DNA from: Liolophura sinensis
Taxonomy: Eukaryota; Mollusca; Polyplacophora; Chitonida; Chitonidae
Length of the DNA stretch: 64,000 bases
Reading direction: 5' to 3'
NCBI RefSeq assembly: GCF_032854445.1
Contig: NC_088301.1
Location: forward strand, 26,956,402 to 27,020,401
Part shown: positions 56,718 to 64,000 of the stretch, piece by piece
Numbering within the stretch: the stretch's first letter is position 1
How the letters are laid out: each line of letters begins with the position of its first letter
Program-made: the position numbers and the translations under genes
Notes under the pieces: model-generated
What the model was told of the DNA's origin: nothing
The model's database searches: none
What the model saw: the letters and a program-made list of their open reading frames with translations, nothing else

Positions 56718-57830
56718 TATCTGATCTGATCTCTTCCTAAATATGCAAAAATACTTGTCTTATGAATATACCTGAATTGACCATTTGTGAGATTATTGGC
56801 CAAATTTGGTGAAAATGAAAGAAAAAAGAAAGTTAGTGTTTGTACCATACATATATGTACCTAGTCAGTGGTAATTGTTTGTGGGTTAGATCACAGTTAG
56901 TGAAAACTGTTCATTCATCAATTCTTAGATGAGGATTGCCCTGACAGTCAGCAATACTTGTGTTGAGGCAAACCAATGTTACTTTTTATGCTCCTACAGA
57001 CGAGCCAACACTAAAAAAAAAATCTAAAGACGGATTTGTTTTAAGCATAAAATCTGCCATATTATTTTGCCTGATTTTCATTTATTTTTTTTTTAAATAA
57101 TTTTTCAGTTGTTCAAGGTTTTCCTATTTCGTAAATGTGTCCTTTAGAGGAACAATGGCTGGGACTGACCACCTTTCCAACAAGTTAGATGTTTTTCAGT
57201 TTTTATTTTTAATTTTATAGCCTCATACCAAAAATTTAATAGGTATGACCTGATGAAAAAAAAAAATTTAAAAATTAAAAAAAAAATGAAGAAACCTACA
57301 AGCACCAAATTTTGCCCAAACTGGTATTGTCTTTAGTAGTGCAGCTATTATTAAATTGTTTGTAATGTGCATTGTGTGATACTGGTGAGCTATTTTATGG
57401 AAGTGTGTACATGTCATAAGGCAATGGTGTATTATATTCCCTGCGCCCTATATCAGCACATTTTCTACGTCATCACTCATCTATTTGAGTTGTGGCAGTT
57501 ATGTGTTAATAACCAAACTCTACATTACATTGTTTATTTCAACAATGGCTTTAAAATCCCAAATGTTTAGTAAATATACAAGTTAATTGACTCCAGTAGA
57601 ATTGAGACCAGCCCAACATTGGAATTCAGCTCGTGTTTTCTAGCTAAAAGAGGAACCCAATACGTGCACCATTTCCTGTTTATACTGCTGGTATGTCAGA
57701 CAGGTAAATAACACTGTGCCTGAGACAGTAGACAATAATGTGTCTCAACAACGTCAGTGAAACTACACGTAGCTGTGTATCGCTCTTTTGTGCCATGGCT
57801 TCACTGTGCAATAGCTGTATTGAGCAAGTG

Positions 57831-58182
57831 CTACAACAGTTACACAGAACAACCTTTGTGCGCAAACTAAAGAGGCGAGTTTTGTCGTCGTTTTTTTTTT
57901 TACATCATTGAAAATACAGCTTTATGCATATAAAATATGATCTTTGATTTTAACAGTATGTTTTGATTATTTTTTTTTTTTTGTAATAAGCACAATTTGT
58001 TATAAGCACTACAACAGTTACACAGAACAGCCTTTGTGCACAGACTAAAGAGGCGAGTTTTGTTGTCGTTTTTTTTTTTACATCATTGAAAATACAGCTT
58101 TATGCATATAAAATATGATCTTTGATTTTAACAGTATGTTTTGATAATAATTTTTTTTTTTTGTTATAAGCACAATTTGTAT
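57831..58182. repeat. 178-bp tandem duplication in the 3' flank
   Basis: Two adjacent copies starting ctacaacagttacacagaac at 57831 and 58009. They differ by only a few substitutions and T-run lengths, so the duplication is young. Confidence 0.92.
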
Positions 58183-58936
58183 GATGTGAAATAAGTGTCA
58201 TGTTGGGTATGTTTATGTTATCAAGTATGTACTTATTAAACCCTGTATCGCACAACAGTAAAACAGTGGAATCAAAGGCATTCATCTGATTAGATAGTAC
58301 ACATGTGTGGAACATGCTACCAAAGGCTTTGATGGAAATATACATTGAAAAAAAAATAGAAGCTAAAGTCTCCAGGACTAAATTAAAATAGTTTTAGTGC
58401 ACTAAACTAACAGTTTGGTTAGGTATTGTCATATATATATATATTTTTTCCTATTTTATTTGGCCTTGTTGCTTTTCAGCCTGTTGGCTAGCTTCTTGTG
58501 GAAATTACAGAATGCTTTCCTCTTGGGTGAATACATTGCGAATGTAATGTACACAGCAGTTATAGTCTATGATTAGTGTTACCAAAACAAAATCCCTGAG
58601 ACATTTCTGAAATATAACTTATAAGATCGAGTTTCAAAACTATATAGGTAATGTTCATTGTATATATGTTGTAGGGTGTCATATATTCATTAGAAAATGT
58701 ATTTTATTGCTTGATATGTTTACCTACAAGTATATGTTTTACAATATATGCGTGACTGTATGTGTAAATTTAATCTGTCTACATTTACACACTTTCTTAT
58801 AACTCTCTTTAGGTCATGTGTTTTAACCATCTTCATTTTTTCTGCAATGCTTATACAATACTTCCTACATAGGTGACAGAATTTTCACCAATTACGCCTT
58901 ACATCTTATTCCACAATACCCAGTTAAGTGACTGGG

Positions 58937-58942
58937 AATAAA
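58937..58942 (+). promoter_or_regulatory. Candidate poly(A) signal AATAAA
   Basis: Canonical hexamer 2.2 kb after the stop codon. It has no strong GU-rich element directly after it. Confidence 0.3.
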
Positions 58943-59404
58943 AGTGACTGGCAATTTGAGAAGTTCCCCATGTGAAATAGCTGTGTAGACCTATTGTTTG
59001 ATGTTGTAAACTGTTATAAAGTGTGTATTTATTGTGTACATTTATATATTTTATTGACCTGCATATCCTAGTCTTGATGTGAACTGTGAATATAGTATAC
59101 ATGTGTAAGAAGTCTGATTATTTGGGTTAATTACTCATGTAGAGTTACTTATTGGGGAGGGAATTTTCAAGATTCCCCTACTTCCCTTGTCCTCAGTGCC
59201 TTGATGCCAAGGAGCTGTCTCATGTAATCTTACATGAAGTTTACTTGAAACCAGTATGATGTACATGTATATCACACCCGGGAAAGATATCCTGTAACCT
59301 GCCAAAGGTCAGTGATTTACACTGATCACTTTGGTTTATTGCACCTGTAAAACTGGAAGTGAAAGTGAAAGTTTTGAATATGGCTTTATATAGACATCTT
59401 TCAC

Positions 59405-59570
59405 CTATATGGTTGCTGTGAGTTTGTGAGAAGGTCAACCAGCAACCTGTAGATGGTTGTGGAGTTCCATAGGGCTCTTTTCCAGGTTTCCTCCTACCAT
59501 AATGCTGGCTCGTGTCGTTAAGATGTAATATTATTGACTACAACATAAAACAGTATTGGGATAAATCATG
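59405..59570 (+). mobile_element. SINE family 1, diverged copy in the 3' flank
   Basis: ggttgctgtgagtttgtgag, agcaacctgtagatggttgt, ttcctcctaccataatgctg, then a weak tail. Confidence 0.65.
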
Positions 59571-59826
59571 AAATAAGGTCAGTTCAGTGTTGTTCCATGG
59601 TGCCTTGAATTGAAGGCAGCAATCATTTGCAGCAAAATTGCTAATCTGGTTCCTCCCTAACCCATAATTTATTACGAAACACAATTTTTTCACCAAATTT
59701 AAAGAGAATGTGTTGAACCTGTTCTGTTCAAGCACATGACCTTTCTCTGTGTTTTGCTTTAAAGGGTTAAGACTGAGCAGTCATGCTGTGTGTCTCTTGT
59801 TGAACATATTGATCTCTGCATGAAAT

Positions 59827-60430
59827 GTTTGCAATCACTTGTTTCGGTAGCACTTTATATACTGTATTTCACATGAAGTCAAACATTTTTCAAGTTTGCA
59901 ATCATTTGTTTTAGTGGTGCTTTATATACTGTATTTCACCTAAAGTCAAACATTTTTCAAGTTTGCAAACTTTTGTTTTGGTTTTGCTTTATATACTGTA
60001 TTTCACCTAAAGTCAAACATTTTTCAAGTTTGCAATCATTTGTTCTGGTAGCGCTTTATATACTGTATTTCACCTGAAGTCAAACATTTTTCAAGTTTGC
60101 AATCATTTGTTCTGGTAGCGCTTTATATACTGTATTTCACCTGAAGTCAAACATTTCTCAAGTTTGCAATCATTTTTTCTGGTAGCGCTTTATATACTGT
60201 ATTTCACCTAAAGTCCAACATATTTTAAGTTTGCAATCATTTGTTCTGGTAGCGCTTTATATACTGTATTTCACCTAAAGTCAGACATATTTCAAGTTTG
60301 CAATCATTTGTTTTGTTAGTGCTTTATATACTGTATTTCACCTAAAGTCAGACATATTTCAAGTTTGCAATCATTTGTTTTGTTAGTGCTTTATATGCTG
60401 TATTTGACCAAAAGTTAAGCATTTTCCAAG
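59827..60430. repeat. 67-bp tandem repeat, about 9 copies
   Basis: Unit gtttgcaatcatttgttctg then gtagcgctttatatactgta and tttcacctgaagtcaaacat. Lies 3.1 kb after the stop codon, possibly inside a long 3' UTR. Confidence 0.93.
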
Positions 60431-60562
60431 TGACATTTTTTTTTTTGAAGTGTGAGTTAAGTGTTGACGTCAAAAGCATCATTTTAAGATCTCATGCTTC
60501 TGAAAGTGCATTTCTACAGGTCAAGCCAAGGTGAAATACAGTAATGCCTCACATTATTTCAT

Positions 60563-60582
60563 CTAATTAATTAATTAATTAG
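60563..60582. repeat. Palindromic TAAT array
   Basis: ctaattaattaattaattag, a perfect 20-bp palindrome of homeodomain-type TAAT cores. Could equally be a simple repeat. Confidence 0.5.
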
Positions 60583-61808
60583 GTAGTTAAGAATATACAT
60601 TATATTATAATAATAGTATGAACAATAGATAAAGGATGCCACCAAAGTAACTTATAGTCCTTGGCACATCGTCCTTATAACTGAAAACAGTTGGTAGTGC
60701 TACGTGCTTTGATGTGTTCTGAACTTGGTTGTAGTTTTATGTTAATTGCCCATTTTCCTTGGCCCATAATCCAATTGTCAGTACTATATAAGGCACAAGT
60801 ATATCAGATCTTTGTGTTTATGAAAATCACCATAAATCCACCCGTTCAAGATCAAAAATATATATATATTGATCGTAGGACTTATCTCAACCAATCTTAA
60901 AGCGATACCACCATTGATGATAGTCAGTACTGCCATTAATGGGTGTGAAGGTCACATGTGTAGGCTACGAGTCATACAAGATGGATTTTAATTTGTTTTC
61001 TACGCCACCTTTTAAGAGCGACACCCAGCTTTAACGTCTCCTGTTGTAATAGGTATGTGACAGGTAACAAGACTTTGATCTTATCAGCACTTCCTGGGTC
61101 ATAGTGCAGAATCACAGTAAAATGGGATCATTGCAGAAATTTTGCGTAATGTTAGCCACATGCATAGCTTACTCTTCTCTGGACATGATCGTGTTATACA
61201 TGCATAATACCAGTGTCCAGTCGCTTTTTAGGGACTGGTGTCACAGTCGAAATAACTTTTCAATCTTGTAAGAAAGCTCAGAGGTAAGAATTTCTTGGCT
61301 ATAGAACTAAGCGTGACGTGACAGACTATGGTTTGCCTTGATGCTGGTAAAGTATTTTCTAACATTATTTTTATGAGTGTGTGCAGCCCGTACTTATATA
61401 TTCTTCCCCACAATGGGTATTACCAGTTTTACGGTAGTGTCAACTTTCTTACTTTCTTATATCCCTGTAAACTGCCCTGTGAAATACCACAGCTTGTCTC
61501 AGGTCCATTTTATAGTATTACTTTTGTATCTATCTCACATTTTCTGTCTATCTCACATTTTGTATCTATCTCAAATTTACTTCTATGATATTATCCTTCT
61601 GTTTTACCTGTATATGTCATATTTTAGTGTTGTATATATGCATGTATTTAGACATGAAACCTCTTTACGTGACATGACACTCGTGGTTTGTTTAAGACAA
61701 TCTCTTGAACTTACCTGTTTTAATCTTTATGGTGCTAATACCTTTAGTGTTGTGGATAACTGTATAATTTACATATTATGTGTACTTCTTATATGAAGTA
61801 TGTATAAA

Positions 61809-61814
61809 AATAAA
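61809..61814 (+). promoter_or_regulatory. Candidate poly(A) signal AATAAA
   Basis: Canonical hexamer followed 20-40 bases later by a T/G-rich run (ctttgtttctttaagg). It would imply a 5.1-kb 3' UTR. Confidence 0.35.
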
Positions 61815-61835
61815 TAACATGTTTGACCACCTTTG

Positions 61836-64000
61836 TTTCTTTAAGGTGCTGTTTACGCGTAGTGAGTCTTTTTGCCATAATTTTATCTCTGTTTCCACCT
61901 GTTTATCTTTTAAAGCCAAATAGACCTTCATAAATGTTATGTATATGACATGTTTAAATTCTGTGCCTTACGTGACTTTTCTCATGCCATACTTTAAATG
62001 GCTCTACTAGCTTGATCATGCATCTGTGCATTGTGCATAGTTATGTTTACGCAAACGTTTGCTTTAGGTAACAATAGCAACGCGTTGCGTATGGGTTCCT
62101 GCTAAGTGCAACAAGAATCCAATAAGCCACTGATCCCTGTCATTGTCACTTACCTACAAAGGAAGAAGAGAGAAAAAAAAGGTCATCAGAAACGTTTGGA
62201 GCTTCTCCATTCACTCATCAGGAATGTTAAATATTTTAAATGTATCCAGCATTAAACGATTCGGACTCAATTTGGAGTCCGCTCCTAATAAGTATTTATG
62301 TGTAATCGTAAGTACTTGTTCAACCCCTGGAATTCTTGACATACACATGCTAGATGTGAACAAAGTCAGAGCCTCTTGATATCTCTAAATGTACCTGGTA
62401 CCATAGTCTGGCCTTTCTTGTACCTACAACAAAAACCTGGTGGTTTTTATTTATATTTGCCTGAGATGAATAGCACACGAACCCATCTTACATGTGCACA
62501 TGATGTGCATTTGTTTGTATTTTAGCCTCTAGGAAAAGTTTCTTTGAAAAAGGGCAAAACGTATAAGTTAAAGTATGACTTTGTAATTGGGTGTGCGTGC
62601 CTTCTTAGTGACTAAATCAGGAAAATCTCCTATTCAAAGATCATGTTTTAGAAGAAGGCTCTTCAAATTCACAGCGATTGTCAGTTCAGAAATTCCACCA
62701 TATATTTGCAGACTGGCACAGGCTTGCAGCCCTAATCTTGCACTCGCTCCCAGTCAAACGCACGCAGCTTAAGTGGACAGCCTAAATGGAACCTCCTCCT
62801 CTCCCGTGATTTTCTTTGATCCCAAATTAATTTTGCAGTCGGGGCCGGACAGGTAATACCCACTTCAGTGTCCAATAAGGGGATCACTGTTGTTTGTTTG
62901 GAGATATTACCTTCCCGCACCCGTTGCGTAATGTGTACTTTGAAGTGACAAGCAGTTTGAATTAATGATCCATCTGGATTCTCCGCGCACTGAGCTCTTC
63001 CGCCGAAGTCGCTATATACTGCGATCCATTTGAAATGGCAGAATAGATTTCAGTAATCTTTAATAATGGGCATTACGTCCCCAGGATGTGAGGAGATGAA
63101 AGGGGGAAGGTGACCGATGCTAGCTGTGCACACCGGCGCCTCGAGGGCACATACACCATTGCTATCAACTCATCGCTTTTGATGCGTGACCGTCTCATGA
63201 TGTTTCCGAGGCAATGAAATAAAAAAATAAGAACTGGACATGTGACTTCTGTACACCTGACACTGTGATCCCATTGTCCACTTCAAGGCTTTCAATAAGC
63301 CATCACCTGTCACTAGTGTAGCGTCTTGTGGAATTAGTAATGTGATCAAGATGTATTACGAGAGCCTTATTTAAAACAGGCCTGTACAAGTTGTCAACGG
63401 TAAACGATCAGGTGGCACGATGTTCTTTTTTGCTTATCTATGCCGATCAAAGCCGACAGAACACAAAGAGGTCACTTAATTGATCCAGACATAGGGCTAT
63501 TTGTTTGGATTTTTCTTGACCAAATTACAGGTAGTGATGTAACAAGCATTACGTAAACTTCTACCGAAAACAAATTGTTTGACAAAGCAAAACACATTGC
63601 AAAACTGGCTCCAATTTGCTCTTGGTATGCTCCAATTTGCCCTTGATCCCTTCCATATTTCCCCTAGGCTACCTTCATGATGGCTTGCCTTATAGACTGT
63701 TTTTGCAAAAAAAAAATACACCCTGTTGGTACTTTAGCTTCCAGATTTTGAGAGACGTAAATTACATCTGAGAATCTATGGGCTTCGTTACTCACTTATT
63801 TTGGTGTAGGAGGAAAATGCCCCCAAATGCTCGCATTTCTGCATGGTTAGGTCCATGTGACGGTTTAGATCCTGTTCGAGCTAGTATTTCTAGATCTGTA
63901 TCTGTGGGATATCTTTTCCCGCGGAAAGGGGTCCAAGCTGGGTTGACCATTGTTTTCCCGTAATACATTACCACTTTGCACTAAAATTGTCCCAGGAAAG
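61836..64000. other. Downstream intergenic sequence, no gene supported
   Basis: The open frames are short and lack homology or splice structure. About 62590-63200 has visibly more CpG and fewer repeats than the rest of the flank, which could mark a regulatory element or the edge of another gene beyond the window. Confidence 0.45.

Larger units (their letters stand above)
56718..61835 (+). other. Probable 3' UTR and downstream flank of the laminin gene
   Basis: No gene signal follows the stop codon. Candidate poly(A) signals are ATTAAA at 58235-58240, AATAAA at 58937-58942 and AATAAA at 61809-61814, the last followed by a T/G-rich stretch. Which one is used cannot be told from sequence, so the end given is a maximum guess. 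The AT-rich stretch also holds two tandem repeats and a SINE relic listed separately. Confidence 0.4.

Noticed and set aside
61328-61796. Downstream gene from 86- and 139-codon open frames
   Set aside because: Low-complexity, AT-rich, no splice structure or homology.
1-64000. Search for CRISPR arrays, prokaryotic operons, viral genes or retroelement coding regions
   Set aside because: The tandem repeats are contiguous minisatellites without spacers, and no reverse transcriptase, integrase or transposase motif was seen in the open frames.

Overview
The window is animal nuclear DNA. It contains one large, intron-rich gene on the + strand: the greater part of a laminin alpha chain of the LAMA1/LAMA2 (alpha-1/alpha-2) type. 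I can place 57 coding exons from position 52 to the stop codon at 56715-56717. Splice phases agree at every junction, giving about 3,386 residues if one missing base in exon 21 is allowed for. The signal peptide, the LN domain and the first half of LE module 1 lie upstream of the window, so the gene is 5' partial. The interspersed tRNA-derived SINEs and dense minisatellites in the introns suggest a lophotrochozoan, most likely a mollusc. That assignment is an inference from repeat style, not a proof.

Layout of the protein: exons 1-5 encode LE modules 1 to 5 (first part). Exons 6-9 encode the first laminin IV-A (L4) domain. Exons 9-19 encode the LE tandem between the two L4 domains. Exons 20-23 encode the second L4 domain. 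Exons 23-27 encode the last LE modules. Exons 28-39 encode the coiled-coil long arm (domains II/I). Exons 40-43 encode LG1, 43-47 LG2, and 48 to the start of 51 LG3. The rest of the 1.7-kb exon 51 encodes a Thr/Ser/Pro-rich mucin-like spacer. Exons 51-54 encode LG4 and 54-57 encode LG5. This is the order known for vertebrate laminin alpha-1 and alpha-2. The main departures are the very long LG3-LG4 spacer and a basic RKKR motif in LG2.

The introns hold many tandem arrays: 24-, 28-, 47-, 22-, 42-, 25-, 27-, 53-, 49-, 19- and 26-bp units. They also hold at least 20 full or partial copies of one tRNA-derived SINE, three copies of a second SINE family, a probable third tRNA-like repeat, and two duplications of exon sequence (exon 2 and exon 42). 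Several arrays carry splice-site-like motifs or end at a real splice site.

Downstream of the stop codon (56718-64000) there is no further gene I can support. The region holds a probable long 3' UTR with candidate poly(A) signals, a 178-bp tandem duplication, a 67-bp tandem array, and a distal repeat-poor block with more CpG. I found no CRISPR, prokaryotic, viral or genuine tRNA/rRNA gene. The most unusual signals are structural (repeats interacting with splice sites, a mucin-like exon, a frameshifted exon), not a new gene system.
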